DNA of 64,000 nt from Antedon mediterranea (lineage: Eukaryota; Echinodermata; Crinoidea; Comatulida; Antedonidae). A program made the position numbers and the translations under genes. The stretch lies in NCBI RefSeq assembly GCF_964355755.1, contig NC_092677.1:15656101-15720100 (forward strand), read 5' to 3'. Every line of letters begins with the position of its first letter. Positions within the stretch are counted from its first letter, which is position 1. Below are positions 1-12,040 of this stretch, piece after piece. A model generated the notes under the pieces. It saw only the letters and a program-made list of their open reading frames with translations. It did not search any database and had not been told where the DNA came from.

Positions 1-2155
1 TATAACATATAATATCATAAGATTAACAATGTGTAAAAGAAGATCAAAATAAATACAAATTATTAATTGTATTAACATGAAAAGTAAGTATTAAATAATT
101 TCAAATTCACAGTAAAGAGCACTAGATCAGGTTAATACGCCAGTTTTTCCCTAGTCAAAAATATAGGGTAGGTATTTTTTTTTGATTATTAAAAAAGAAA
201 ATGAAAAAAATTGAACCAATATAAATCATTTGTTTTTATATATCTATATGTTAAACAGTCTTGATTTTGGAAAACATTTTTGCTTTCTTTTTTATTCTTA
301 CATTTTTTTTCTTTAAAATAAATAAAAATGTCTAGGGTCGGGCATATTTTTAGAAATATCATAGCTATGCCATTCAAGCGCAAAATATTACAGATCTGTA
401 TTGATGATGTAATTCATTAAAGTATAAGGGGCACTGAAGCATGAGCAATGTATTAAATAAAGAAGTCTGTGTATGGTATCAAATCGTTAGAATTAATTTG
501 TGTACTAACTAGGTCAAAGTATGGAACAAGTTGAAAAAAAGTTTGATGAACCAAATAGATACATAAAAAAGAAAGTTTTATTTTTTTTTAAGTTAACTTT
601 AAGTGAACATAATTATAAACCTACAAAAAATCGAATAAAAGTAAAAGTCAATACTACTGAGTTTTTAGTTAACATTTAACTGTTTATTATCTTTTTAATA
701 AGTAGAATCGAAATTAATTTTTTTCTGGGCAAAGTGAACAACTTAACAAAACTACACAATAAGTTTAGTGTAGGGTATTGGTATTGTTCTGGCTTTCTTT
801 TATATGAATAAAAAAAATTAAGAAATAACATAAATGCAGATTTTTAATCAAGCATGAGGAAGAGCTATTTATAGGCTTGCCCATCAAGAAAAAAAAATTA
901 TTTCTTAAAATATATCTGTATAGCTAAAAAATGTTCATCTGGTTTTGAATATCCATGAGTTAGTACTGTCAAGCAGGTTAGTTGGCTAATTTTTGGTTTT
1001 TAAAAAATAACTACTAACTCATCTGGATAACATTAATCGGAAGAAAATTACAGCACTCATTTTAAATTAATGTAAACAGTAAAATATATTTTATTGATCC
1101 ACTTGATGCGATGTTGACCCATCACATTAAAGAAATAATATAACTATGCAAAAATCAATAAAATGAATGCACTCATCTAAATAATACGGTAGACTGGTAG
1201 CCCTGGCTTTAAAATAATTTAACAACCTGTATTGTACAAACCAAGGCACCTTGGAAAGTGTATTGTACTAGTGATACTGAATAGTTGGGAGTACCGACAC
1301 ACTTAAAAAAAATTCACTGAACTATAACTAAATAAATGTTGACAGTTAAAAAACAGGGTCTACTAGCACTGAATGTGTGAAACTAACTTATAATAGGAAT
1401 AGCATAACTGTTGTGCCTTGATTATTCATGTATCTGAGTCAACCCTTTCAAAACCACATCTTCTTGGGAAGGGTCCAAATGTAATTGTTTGCAGAAAACT
1501 TTGGAATGGTAGTGCAACTTTTAAAAACAAATCTGGTATTGGGAGGGTAGTCATGTTTGATTTTCTTTTCAGGTGTATTGACAGTATTTAAATAGGACCA
1601 ATAGTACTGTTTATCTAGGACCAATATACAGTAGGTGTCTATGAGAATGCCGACTTATCTATTTTGGACTACTTTATAGATAATATCTCCCACTGAATCA
1701 GACTAACTCTTTCTGCTGCAGAAATAATCAGTTAATGATTCTGTAGTTGCCTAATTTTTTGGGCAGCAGAAACAGGAGAAATTAAAAATAACCGCTTGGC
1801 ATTCGCAAAATAAAAGTTACAAACATCCACGTGTTGGAACAGAAATTCAACCAGCTATTGCAGTGAAACTATTAGCTGCAAAGGATGTTGACCCAACTAC
1901 TGTAGCATCTTGAACATTTAAATTGTTTTACAGAAATCTTTAAATCAAATTGGTAACATTTAAAATATATTCTTTCTTGAATCATGGCTTAATTCCCTCT
2001 TGTTATTTGGAATCAGTTTAATATTATGTTATTTAAACTCTTTAAATTGTTATAAACTTACAAAATTATTAAAAATAAGTTCAACACTCAGAATGAAATC
2101 TAAATTCTGAATATGAATAAATTAATAAATTGATTTTGTTGCAGATAGGCCTTAC
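1..2155. other. Left flank, no further exon recognised
   Basis: AT-rich DNA downstream of the second exon of the minus-strand TEP/CD109-like gene, so it should be intron of that gene. I found no further exon with family similarity; the next one may be short or lie outside the window. Around 425-450 is a weak copy of a motif (AAGGGGC..GCATGAGCAATG) also present near 11.0 and 15.75 kb. Around 1740-1800 a stretch resembles one at 7780-7830 (GGCAGC..CAGAGACAGGA followed by AATAACCG). Confidence 0.5.
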
Positions 2156-2617
2156 CTGTAATTCAATAGTATCAACAGTACTACCAATATAGTTTCGTAT
2201 AATTGATGCAACATTGATAGGCGAGGCAGAGTTTTTAATCGAGGCAGAGATGGTAAAAGACTCTTCCGCTTCAATGTTCATACTAAGAATGAGCGGCAAT
2301 CCAGGACGTATGGTATCAGGTGAAATGATAACATACCGTCTGTAAAAAATAACCAAGATTAATAAATAATAATGTATTAAAGATGTACTGTATTGTCCCC
2401 CAAAAATATGAACAATTAAAAAAAATTGTTCTCACTTTTTAAAACACATTTAAATAAATTCACATTCAATTATTGGGGACAATATATCTAAAAGATACAG
2501 TAGAATTTCTGGGGACACTTTCCTATTAGGTTTTTGTGATGTGAACAAAACTTACCCATAAGCCATGTGAATGAATCCAAACATAATGAAAAATATGGTT
2601 ACATAATTTAAGGCCAT
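2156..2617 (-). CDS. CD109/alpha-2-macroglobulin/TEP-like protein, 5' end only (exons 1-2)
   Basis: Two exons join in frame. Exon 1 (2617-2556, 62 nt) starts with ATG and encodes a 20-residue hydrophobic signal peptide beginning MALNYVTIFF and ending in AYG; it ends before GTAAG. Exon 2 (2339-2156, 184 nt) follows a TTTTTTACAG acceptor and ends before GTAAGG; together they give exactly 82 codons. The mature N-terminus reads RYVIISPDTIRPGLPL and then a beta-strand-rich stretch. That is the typical first macroglobulin (MG1) domain opening of thioester-containing proteins, where a Y-x-V/I-x-x-P-x-x-x-R-P-G motif follows signal cleavage. The family acts as secreted or GPI-linked complement-like opsonins or protease traps. 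The rest, including any thioester site, is off the left edge or unrecognised. The choice between CD109, TEP and A2M cannot be made from 82 residues. Confidence 0.75.
2377..2493. mobile_element. Short TTAA-ended MITE, TTAAAGATGTATTGTCCC family
   Basis: The left end reads TTAAAGATGT..ATTGTCCCC and the right end GGGGACAATATATCT, which are inverted repeats of each other. It is about 117 bp, the shortest of four related copies in the window, and lies in intron 1 of the TEP-like gene. The right TTAA has decayed. Confidence 0.6.
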
Positions 2618-3235
2618 TGTCTTTAATTTAATCTGGAAAAAAATGATTTCAATACTATAATTACAAATAATAAATTAACAAGTCTTATTGTAATCCGATA
2701 TTCCAAGTGATTTTTTGTCTGACCAGCTTTTTTTTTGTTGTGATTTTTTAACTGCCTCAGGCTAAACCGGTTTTGTGGTTCATAATCATTTTCCTGCTGC
2801 ACAGATAAGATCTTATATTTAAAACAGATTGGATATTCCAGTTATTGAATACATTTATACCATTTACTGTCAAGCTTTATGGTAGTAAAAAAAAAAATAA
2901 ATAAAAGTTTGAATAGATGTACTTCTAAACAATTAATTAAACACGGTAGGGTATGTGGGACAGCAAGGTAACATCCTTACCCCATTATATGATAAATGAA
3001 GCATCTTATTAATATATCAAAACAATTAAAGTAAAAAGGGGTTGTACTTTTTGTACGAATATTGTGTTGAATTGCCTTTTATTTTAGGTTCTAGTTTAAC
3101 ATCATAACATACTGTCTGATGAGAGTTTTAACTTGTTTTGTTGCAATCCTGAATTCCTATTACAATACTGTAGCGTAATGCTATGTAGCATTTCCCTGCT
3201 AACATGTAATTTGCTCACTAGTTTGCATAGTATTA

Positions 3236-3503
3236 GTGTAGCATTCACCCACTACAATTCGAATGCTAGTGTAGCATTCACCCACTACCATTCGAATGCT
3301 AGTGTAGCATTCACCCACTAGCATTCGAATGCTAGTGTAGCATTCACCCACTAGCATTTGAATGCTAGTGTAGCATTCACCCACTAGCAATCGAATGCTA
3401 GTGTAGCAATGCATTCACCCACTAGCATTCGAATGCTAGTGTAGCATTCACCCACTAGCATTCGAATGCTAGTGTAGCATTCACCCACTAGCATTCGAAT
3501 GCT
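3236..3503. repeat. 33-bp minisatellite with palindromic core
   Basis: About eight copies of a 33-bp unit (GTGTAGCATTCACCCACTAG, then CATTCGAATGCTA). Units start at 3236, 3269, 3302, 3335, 3368, 3401, 3439 and 3472. Spacing is exactly 33 except for one unit with a 5-bp insertion (AATGC). The core AGCATTCGAATGCT is a perfect 14-bp palindrome. Because 33 is a multiple of three, both strands give spurious 11-residue repeat frames; I do not call them genes. Confidence 0.93.
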
Positions 3504-3711
3504 TAAAGCTCATTTAAATAATTCGGCTCCCTGGAAGGCTTAGCGAAGGCTTAGCGAATGCTAAGAAGCATTCGAAGGCTAAATTCAGTTATTGAATGCT
3601 TATATACCACTAGTATTCAAATGCTAAGTATTAGCCCTTCGAATGCCAATAATAGCATTCCAAGAGTAGCATTCGAATGCTTTGTGAATGGTAAGCGAAG
3701 GCATTCAGCCT
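3504..3711. repeat. Degenerate continuation of the minisatellite
   Basis: Scattered variants of the core (GCATTCGAAGGCTA, GTAGCATTCGAATGCTTTG, AGCATTCCAAGAGTAGC) continue without regular spacing up to the LINE fragment. This is probably the older, decayed edge of the array. Confidence 0.6.
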
Positions 3712-3882
3712 CCAATCAGAAAGGAAGCTCTCAAAAATTCTATCAAAAACAGGCATGATGGATATAGGCCTATGTTCATTAGGTGTAGAAGCCTTTGGCT
3801 TTTTGGGTACAAGAGTAATGATGGCATTCTTCCAGATAGATGGGAAATTATTATCCTTGAGGCAACAATTCAATTGGCTAAT
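3712..3882 (-). mobile_element. Non-LTR retrotransposon (LINE) reverse-transcriptase fragment
   Basis: The minus strand encodes about 57 residues with the first conserved blocks of LINE reverse transcriptase: FPSIWKNAIITLVPKK, then a short spacer, then EHRPISIMPVFDRIFE. This is the W-K-x-A-x-x-x-x-x-P-K .. R-P-I-S-x-x-x-x-x-x-K/R-x-x-E pattern of jockey/CR1-type elements. The frame has a stop upstream (TAG at 3883-3885) and runs into minisatellite sequence downstream, with none of the catalytic blocks. It is a dead fragment. Confidence 0.85.
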
Positions 3883-5723
3883 CTAAAGTGTAAATAGTAC
3901 TATAGTATAGCTACAACAATTATTCATGATCTATACACTCACCGTTGTCTACTTCTTGTGGGAATAATAATATATAGTAACAGACAAGGTACTTCATTTG
4001 TTAATGGTTAAATTTGCCTTGAGTATATAGTTTTTAAAACGAGCGCTAGGTAACATATCGCAACTATACATAGCCAACCAATCCCGGATCTGGGATCGCA
4101 TTTTTTAAATGATTATGCCCCGTAATTGGATGTGATGTGGATGATATAACCACTAGCCAATCACCAGGCACTACAATTTAAATATATTCACATCGATTTA
4201 TGAAGAAACCAATGCTTAGCCACCATATATTAAAAATATGTTTGTTGTACTTGAGACCACAAGACACGGTAATAATATACATGGTCAAATGCATAATTAA
4301 ATATTCTATAGATTAACAGAATTTTTTATGACAGGAGGTGGCAGGCCAATATGATAATTCAAATATAAAAATTGCAAAAATAAACAAGACTCTAACCCAC
4401 ATGGTACGGGGATCTGACACACTCTACATATTCGGCAAAAGTTATTGTTTACATTTATTCAGCAATATAAATATATTTACATTAAAGGGATTTTACAGAG
4501 ACAAATAATTGTCTGTAGTCGTAAGACAAATATTATAACAAAGAAAAAAATATAGGCAAAAGTATAAATACATATAAAACGAACGGCGCTAGGGCCTCTA
4601 TCTAGCCTAGGCCTAGAGTAATACAAATGTGTCTCACACTCACCACGCATATATTTAATTATTATAATATGCATATTTATGAGTGAAGCACTATAGTAGT
4701 TGTAATCACAAATAGAAAATATCATTGTACAATTTACCTTCTTCCTAAAGTAACCGGTCAGAAAGAAACCAAGCAACTACAGTTCAGTTTAGTTATAACT
4801 TAACAACACATCTCTGCTGCAAACCAACGTTGTTTTTATAAATATACATTTGTTATGCATGACTACACACAAGTGGGAGGAGTGGGAAAAACAGGTGGCA
4901 GCATGCGATTTATTATCAAAGCGTAGATGTTGTTGTGCAGTCACTGATCTTTGCTAGTTTTTACAATCAACAAACTAAAAATAAACTGTATTAATGTAAA
5001 ATACAGCCTCAGTTTTGATGCAAAACATTGAACAATGCAACAATTCTGTACACAAATTATCAGAAAAAGAAATGTGTATACTGCCCTCTATTTCTGTTGC
5101 ACTTGGCACGCATTCATGCGTGCAATAACAACAACAAAAGAAACGTACGTCTCATCAATTTTATTAATACCGTTTTATTTCATTACCACCAAGTTTCTAA
5201 ATGCGCCTAGATAGAATTGTACTATATTATTACGGCAAGCTATATGTGAGATACTGTTAGTACCGGTCCTATACTACTACTACAGCTAGGCTAGGCCTAG
5301 CCTACTTTAATAGGCCGGTCCCAGCTAGGCTAGCTAGTTAGGCCTACCTACTACTAGGCTGGCAAACCAAAGCAAAGGCCACCAACACGAGGCCTAGATT
5401 TGAATTAATGATAGACCTAGCCTAGCTAGGCGATAGCTAAGCCTGACTATTCCATCATGTCACTATATACATCACTACTTATAAATGTGGATCACATTTG
5501 ATATCTATTTTTGAATCACCTCTATTTTTTAGTTCCTCTCTAAAACTAGTAGTGTAGTAGGCTAATAATAATAATGTTCCGCTCCTGACCAGGGCTAGCT
5601 AGAGGGTAGGCCTATCTATTCAATAATGCTGGCTTCCTAAGTAAGTTTCGGTATTTCACCCGCCAATAACTAATAATAATAGCTATTTACTACAGTATTA
5701 CAAATATTAATAATCTTTTTCAG
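3883..5723. other. No gene seen; TAGGCCTA-rich stretch before the membrane-protein gene
   Basis: No convincing coding exon. Positions 5275-5440 are dense in overlapping CTAGGCCTAG/AGCTAGGCTAG motifs, which recur at 26810-26850 and 27370-27395. A 5' UTR exon and promoter for the gene starting at 5735 should lie here, because an acceptor sits 11 nt before its ATG, but I cannot place them. Confidence 0.5.
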
Positions 5724-6310
5724 AGAGCAGAACAATGACTTCTGAAACTAGTGTCGCAGTATCTGATTTGGTTGTCACCCTATCTGCTGTAGGTCCAGTA
5801 TTAGCACTAGCTCAAAGTAATAAATATGCCTCAGCTGGATTCCTGCTGGTTGCTGCAGCCTCATCGTTGGGCATCTTCAGATTTGGACTAAGCCACCCTG
5901 GTAGGAGCCTTATCTACTTTCATGATCTCTTCACATGGGTGTCAAAAGGATTAGGAATGAGCCTTCTGGCAACTGGTTTTTTTTATTCAAATAATCTTCC
6001 AACCATCGGAACAATTCATCTGGTATCGGCAATAATCATCACTATCGTGCGGATTGCAAATCTTACAAACGAACAAGTTGCAGAAACGGCAACAGAAGTC
6101 GTTATGACCTCGGCGGTTGTGTCCTTTTTACTCGGTAGTCTCTATTTAAAGAATCCATTTGCAATTTTAGGAACGTTGCTTTATGCGATTTCAGGTCTGG
6201 TTGGAACAGACGGTGATATTTTACAAGTGAAACGTGTGAATTGGTTTCATTATATCTTTGCTTTTGGAACAATGACATTGATGAAAGCTTATGAATATGA
6301 AAACTCTTGA
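5724..6310 (+). CDS. Multi-pass membrane protein, 191 aa (possible TMEM276-like)
   Basis: The coding part (5735-6310) is one uninterrupted exon. A CTTTTTCAG acceptor ends at 5723, so the 5' UTR is spliced and the ATG lies 11 nt inside the exon. The protein has about six or seven hydrophobic segments (roughly residues 10-28, 33-50, 68-84, 90-108, 121-138, 142-156, 169-185), with short loops and no signal peptide. Features include GIFRFGLSHPG after segment 2 and FHDLFTWVSKGLG before segment 3. I do not recognise a characterised domain. In humans TMEM276 lies next to ZFTRAF1 and makes a read-through transcript with it. Here a small multi-pass membrane protein also neighbours ZFTRAF1, although in convergent orientation, so homology is worth testing. 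The name is inference; that the gene is real is well supported by length and composition. Confidence 0.85.
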
Positions 6311-6832
6311 TTACAAGGCACATATTGATAACTCAGACTTATGGAGAAATGCCATATTGATACTGTAGGCTTACATGATGCAATTGAATGTTTTAAGGTT
6401 AAACAAGCTCCCTAACCAATGTCTTCCTGGATTCCCTCAACAAACAGGCTGCTTGAATATTGTAGAAATAGCAGTAGGCCTAATAATGGTTGATAATGGG
6501 TAAATTTGAGAAGAAACCAAACAAGTGATATTAATCTGTTCTCTTCAGGTTATAAATATGCCCTACCTAGTTACTATACAAATTAGCATACGATGACATC
6601 ATTTACTTTGCAGCTGTACATAATATTCATAAATTCATTGCCATACATTACCTATTTCTTCATAATAGACATATTGATGTATAAATTATATTGTGTAATT
6701 TCTGTTAATGTATTTTAAATATAGCGCAAACAATCTTGCACTTTTGAACGTGCTTCTCCCCCAAGGGCCAAGACGATGCTGCTTTTAAGTTTTTCATTAT
6801 GTGTCCTTTCCTATACATATTATTGTTATTAT

Positions 6833-6943
6833 AATAAATGGATGTTTCTTTTTGTAATACTGTACCATCATTTAATTAGGTTTCAGTGTTATGACCTTGT
6901 ATACAAATTATTTTGAAAAAAAAGTTGACCTTTTGAAAATAAA
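6833..6943 (+). terminator. Two polyadenylation signals for the 191-aa membrane protein gene
   Basis: AATAAA occurs at 6833-6838 and 6938-6943, about 520-630 nt after the stop codon. Either could end the transcript. Confidence 0.5.
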
Positions 6944-8713
6944 TCTATGAATCATTGCCATACCTTTCTTCTACTTTGCATGACTATTGAACTCTATTGA
7001 GGGCATTATTTGTAATTAAATATAAATATATGTACAGTATTTACATTCGTTTACATAGAGCACAGAGAAGCTGTTTCAAATATTTTGCAAGGGAGAAAAA
7101 ACGACAATTTGACTAGTGTATTTGAAAAATATCAATAGCAAGCATCTGCTCCTCTGGTGACATTGAAATTAGACTTAAGCCTAATCTACACTAGTCTGGA
7201 AATAGCCAGTGCACACCCTTGACAAAAGCTCATCAGACTTTGGCTTAGCCTAGTCTACTTACACAAGAATACTTTACCAAATTTGAGTTTGCAAATTAAC
7301 TACAGTTTTGCTGATGTAGACTTCTGAAAACTATTTTTCTTCTGTTTTATTTGTAAAAGTTTGTCAATTTACGATGTCGATTTACACTAGCAAAGTACCT
7401 GTATAAGGAATAGCAAAACGTTTGCAGTGACAACAAAAGTTTGGTAAAGTTTACTACAGTAAACTAGGCTTTCAACCTACCTGTAAAATAATTGTGAGTA
7501 GTCTCGGTGAACACACCCTGATCTGATTAGCATACTGACAAGTGACAGCAACAGAAACAAGTCATTTCCCACAACTTAGTATTGAGTGGGCACATGTGTG
7601 GGTTTATCCAAAAAGCCACTTCATTTTAAGTTGGAAATAGTTTTTTAATATTAATTATTTTTATTTAAAATACTTCTCACAATTGCCAGGTCATTGTCAA
7701 GCCGATTCTCCAAAAATAATTTTTAATTTCCTAAAGTTCTTTTTCTGCTTTGAAAAACTGAGTGAGTAATTTAACCCCAATTTATTGGCAGCGCGGCAGA
7801 GACAGGACAAATTTTCAATAACCGGTTAAATGGCAGTCTGAAAATAATGATTAGATTCGGTGTTGCACCACTAACCGGTTATTGCTGTGCACTAAATAAA
7901 TGTTATTTGATTGACAGCTTTAGTATCTTGGACATTTGACTGTTGGATCGCATTGCATTTTGGGTAATTCAAACATTTTTCGTAACATTTTTGAAATAAA
8001 CAGTTTATTCTGCACTATATATAGCAAAATTAATTAAATAGAAAACATATTTTAGTGGCAAAACTGGCGTCGGGAAAACAATGAAAATGTACATTCAAAG
8101 CAACCGTGTCAATATTCTACTGAAGTTACTGCAGTAACCAGCATTTTGTTCACCGTATTTTATCTTTTAATGCGATTGTTTAGCAAGATTTCAATTAGAG
8201 ATTATTTCAGTGACCGAGATATACCTCTAGGCCTATATTGCAACAAGTCATTGCAGTAAAAATGTGGCTACTGCAGAAGAATTTTGATGTGATCCCTAAA
8301 ATGACAAAATTAGATCATTCTTGACTTCCCAACTCGAATGGTTTTACGTTTCTTCCTGTGACTTCTGCTAAAATGCACTTTTCCTCAGCTCGATATAAAC
8401 ACAAAGTGCAAGGCCAAATTTCTTAAATTGTTAGTTTTGCGTCTGGATTAAACAAGTTCAGTGGCCCTTTACACACACTAGAATGCTTGACGTTCACGAT
8501 TTGGCTGCAAATTTGATGAGAGAAAGGAAACTATTGCAATTTGTTAGCCTAAATTTGTTTACATAAAATTCAAGTGTATGATTTTACAATTCTTCTTGAA
8601 TAAGTGAATTTTTTGCATTTTTTCCTTTGATATGCTCAATTTTCCTTGAAAAAATGTCCATACATTGCAAGAGGGAATAGTTAACATTTATTTTTATACA
8701 ATGGGCCGGATAC

Positions 8714-9049
8714 TTAAAGATGTATTGTCCCCCAAAAACATGAAAAATGAACATTATTTAAATCAGACTTTGAATATGTTATTTTGTAGTTTTAATTAAT
8801 AAAATTAATTACTTCCATAAAAAAAAACGAAAAAAAAAATGTTTTCACTTGTAAAATGACAAAATAAATAGTTAAATTCAAACAAAAATCCATTGGCTGG
8901 CAGCCAATTTGACCATTTTTTTCAGGCAAATACATTTTTTTTCGATCCAATTTTTGGTAAAAGTGGATAACTATTATGTTACATTCAAATGGAATATTCA
9001 ACAAAAAATGTTTAAAGAATTATTTTTTCAGAGGACAATACATCTTTAA
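8714..9049. mobile_element. TTAA-flanked MITE (TTAAAGATGTATTGTCCC family)
   Basis: Left end TTAAAGATGTATTGTCCCCC and right end GGACAATACATCTTTAA are perfect inverted repeats over about 16 bp with TTAA at both tips. The 330-bp interior is AT-rich. TTAA target duplications are the hallmark of piggyBac-type transposition, so this is probably a piggyBac-mobilised MITE. Confidence 0.8.
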
Positions 9050-9397
9050 GCACTTCTCGACATCAAGGCCATTTATTCAAGAGGGTTTAAATACTATAAA
9101 AACAGAACTATTATCATTTTAAAAAAACTAGAAAATATGTGGTAATACAACTTGTGCATTTATTGCAATTGTTCAAAATATTACTACAACCTAACAACAC
9201 ATTTTTTTGTTTCACCTCATCAATGCCTACCTTTGTTTTCCTGCTGGTGTGAACATTTATATAGAAACGTAAAAGCAATTGGGACTGATGCTCTAAATAA
9301 AATGTGGTCTTGGTAATTCAGACAGAAAATGCTTTTTTAAACCCAACCAATTTTGAGCAAGATTACTTTGTTTCATGGTTTACAATGGCATCTAATA

Positions 9398-9680
9398 CAG
9401 CAGAACCCCTATTTTGGAAAAACCAATATTTTGGAAAACCCCATATTTTAGAAAAAAAACACTATTTTAGGAAAACCCCTATTTTGGGAATACCCCACAT
9501 TTAAGAAAAATTTACATTTGTAAATTTGTATCTATCAGTGGTTTGTAGAATCAAATCAATTTTAGTTTTATATCATTATTTGTTTGTTAAAAAGAAATTC
9601 TATTTGAGGGGAAATATAAGGGGAACATTTGTTAGGTCCTGAAGGTGTCCCCCTTAATACTTAATAGGAGTTCTACTGTA
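9398..9680. mobile_element. Inverted-repeat element, AGTAGAACC..GGGGACACC family
   Basis: Left end GCAGAACCCCTATTTTGGAA, right end CCTTAATACTTAATAGGAG followed by TTCTACTGTA. The left third is a short imperfect tandem array of about 17-bp units (TATTTTGGAAAACCCC variants at 9409-9500). Related copies lie at 22.4, 25.1, 29.4 and 31.1 kb. Confidence 0.6.
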
Positions 9681-9790
9681 AAAACTGTCTGGATGTAAGC
9701 TAAACATTGGATTCTGTGTAATTAGACCAGTAAAGTGCCCAAACAACATATAAGTTCAACATGCAAAACACAATGATTTTTGCATTAACA

Positions 9791-9950
9791 GGGCTTGGTT
9801 GCCACTAGGATGCAAGGCAAGGACATAAGCCACTTAATGTAATTAAGTAATTTGACCCACGCATTGGATGATTCATCACGTCATGATTGGTCAGATTACT
9901 TGCTCTGCGCTTACATCTCTGTGTTGAGTTCTAGTGGGAACCAAGCTTTA
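9791..9950. mobile_element. Foldback MITE, GCTTGGTTCCCACTAG family
   Basis: Left end GGGCTTGGTTGCCACTAGGA, right end TTCTAGTGGGAACCAAGC. The arms are inverted and each is followed by a CGCAAGGACGTAA-like motif. At least five copies are in the window. The right end of this copy is included in the 107-bp duplication at 9926. Confidence 0.75.
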
Positions 9951-10139
9951 GGGATAGTAGACTAGCTGGATGTATAGGTCAGAATGTGTTACCTGACTGA
10001 AGTAGTATAACACTCTTAAATGTTCTGATTATGAGTTCTAGTGGGAAACAAGCTTTATGGATAGTAGACTAGCTGGATGTATAGGCCAGAATGTGTTACC
10101 TAACTGAAGTAGTATAACACTCTTAAATGTTCTGATTAT
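9926..10139. repeat. 107-bp tandem duplication
   Basis: Two adjacent copies (9926-10032 and 10033-10139) beginning GAGTTCTAGTGGGAA and ending AAATGTTCTGATTAT. They differ at only about four positions, so the duplication is recent. It captured the right terminus of the adjoining MITE. Confidence 0.92.
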
Positions 10140-10560
10140 CATTACCTATTGACAGAGGATCATTAACAGCATACACACCAATTCTAATCAGTTGGTCTAT
10201 GTTTGACAGAAATAACCCAGAGAAACATAGGTCAAAACTCCTAGGTTTTTAAACATGGTTCGCCACCCAACTTAATCCAATAGTACAAAGGTTGATTACC
10301 AAAAAGTAAAACTTATAAATAAATACTGAACATATTAATAATATATTATTGGAATTAACTTAAAAATACATAAACTATTATATTTTACATATATAACTTA
10401 AGCAGAAATTAAAGTAAAAAGGAAGGATAAAAATAAATATTTAAAATAATTACTTAAAACTTATCAATTATTAATAGGTAAACACACTACTGTAGGTACT
10501 TACATAGTAAATAAAAACGGATACTTTCATGCATTTCGACACGCACTGAAGTGGTACAGC

Positions 10561-10633
10561 TAGGATAGGGTATGGGTTGGATAGGGTACGGGTAAAATAT
10601 GGTATGGGTAGGATAGGGTATTGAATAGGTACA
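10561..10633. repeat. Degenerate GGATAGGGTATGGGT short tandem repeat
   Basis: Purine-rich repeats of GGATAGGGTA/GGTATGGGTA with variants across about 70 bp. Strand asymmetry and G-runs are clear; the unit is imperfect. Confidence 0.6.
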
Positions 10634-10962
10634 GGAAGGGGAAAGATGCTGGTACTTACCATGCTAAAAAAACAGGGAAGATGTATCAAATTACCGTAGA
10701 AATACAAAGAATAAAGAAAAGACATAGGCTTCTTGTAGAATAAAATGAAAATTTCACATTTGAAATATCTTTAATATTGTTATTTAATTAAAAGTTTGGG
10801 ATGTGAGAGAAGGTGTCCAAATGTGACTTTACGTTGTAATTACATCAAGTTGAAGCAAAGTTCGAAGAGTTTAGGAGTTTGGTCCAACAAAAAATTATTA
10901 CATGGTAGGCTTTACTGTAATAACTTTATATAATAAAAGATATAGTTAATAATAATTGATAG

Positions 10963-11066
10963 ACTCAGTGGTATAACGGTGATGAGCGCTCACTGGCTAA
11001 AACTCAGGGGCCCCAGAGCATGAGCAGCCTCAGTGCAATTGCCTAGCATTGGAGGCATTACGCCAC
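10963..11066. repeat. Dispersed repeat, copy 1 (CTCAGTGGTATAACGGTGAT..GGGGCCCCAG)
   Basis: GACTCAGTGGTATAACGGTG, then GCTCAC..GGCTAAA, CTCAGGGGCCCCAGAGCATG and a GCATTGGAGGCA end. The same order of motifs appears at 15667-15788. The opening resembles a tRNA D-arm/A-box, so a tRNA-derived SINE is possible, but no B-box is clear. Confidence 0.45.
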
Positions 11067-12040
11067 TGTATAGGCCAAAACCTTATGTATAGTACACTAG
11101 CTTGTATTAAAATAATAGTACGGTATACAGTTATACAACCCGAAGTGCATAAAGCTTCAAAATATTGAATCACTTCTAATAGTCACTAATAAAATGCATA
11201 GGGCTTCCATTAAAAGCACTCATCGAATCTACTAATAAGGACAACTCCTTAACTACAGAGCTAAACAATCTGGACGGACGGAAATAAAAATTAGAAGCCA
11301 AAATCAGAAATTGCCGAGGTATGAAATAGCAGCCTAGATTGAGAAGCTTTTGAGATCTTTGAAACAGATATAATGCCAAGTCCAAGGAACAACTGCAAGT
11401 TTCAAGCAGGGCATAAGTTTTCATCACAATTTGCTTAGACACTAAAGTAATTAAAAAAAACATTATTATTTCAACTTATTAATTCAGTGATACCGAATAT
11501 TTTTACATTAAACTGAATATTATTTCAAGTATCAATTGTTCACTGCATATGACAAACTGGAAATTCTTTAATAAGGTGCATTGTGAGAAATGATGTGGTT
11601 TGGTAACTTATTCTAAATGATGTTTTTATAAAATAAGCCTGCCTACTCTACTCTAAATTTCTTTTTCAGAGATTGTTTAGCCTGTAGGTTCTGACATCAC
11701 CGCACATGATAGTTTGAATCATCTAGACAAAATAGCGACTATAGCTAAAAAATACATTAAATCAAGTATTGCACCCATGCACGATTTTAAATATCTTTTT
11801 GTAAAAATCACAGACGGGACCACCAGACATTTATGAGGTAAAGTGTTACTTTATAATGCTAAAGAAATCATATAAAATTTATTAATCAACTTAAGGCAAT
11901 GGGCCATCAATTACTATTTCCAAAACAAGACAATCACCCCAATACAACCGAAACCTACTTTTGAACCTCGGGCTAAGGTATGAAACAGCAATGTTATGCT
12001 ACTACAGTAAACATGCTGCCAAACTAAGAGATTGGTGTTA

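Noticed and set aside
3133-3414. Open frames with an 11-residue repeat (GECYTSIRMLV-like) on the minus strand and a matching frame on plus
   Set aside because: They come from the 33-bp minisatellite, whose unit is a multiple of three; no start context, no splice signals and no protein similarity.
10963-11066. tRNA gene
   Set aside because: The opening resembles a tRNA D-arm but no anticodon or T-arm folds follow; treated as a dispersed repeat.
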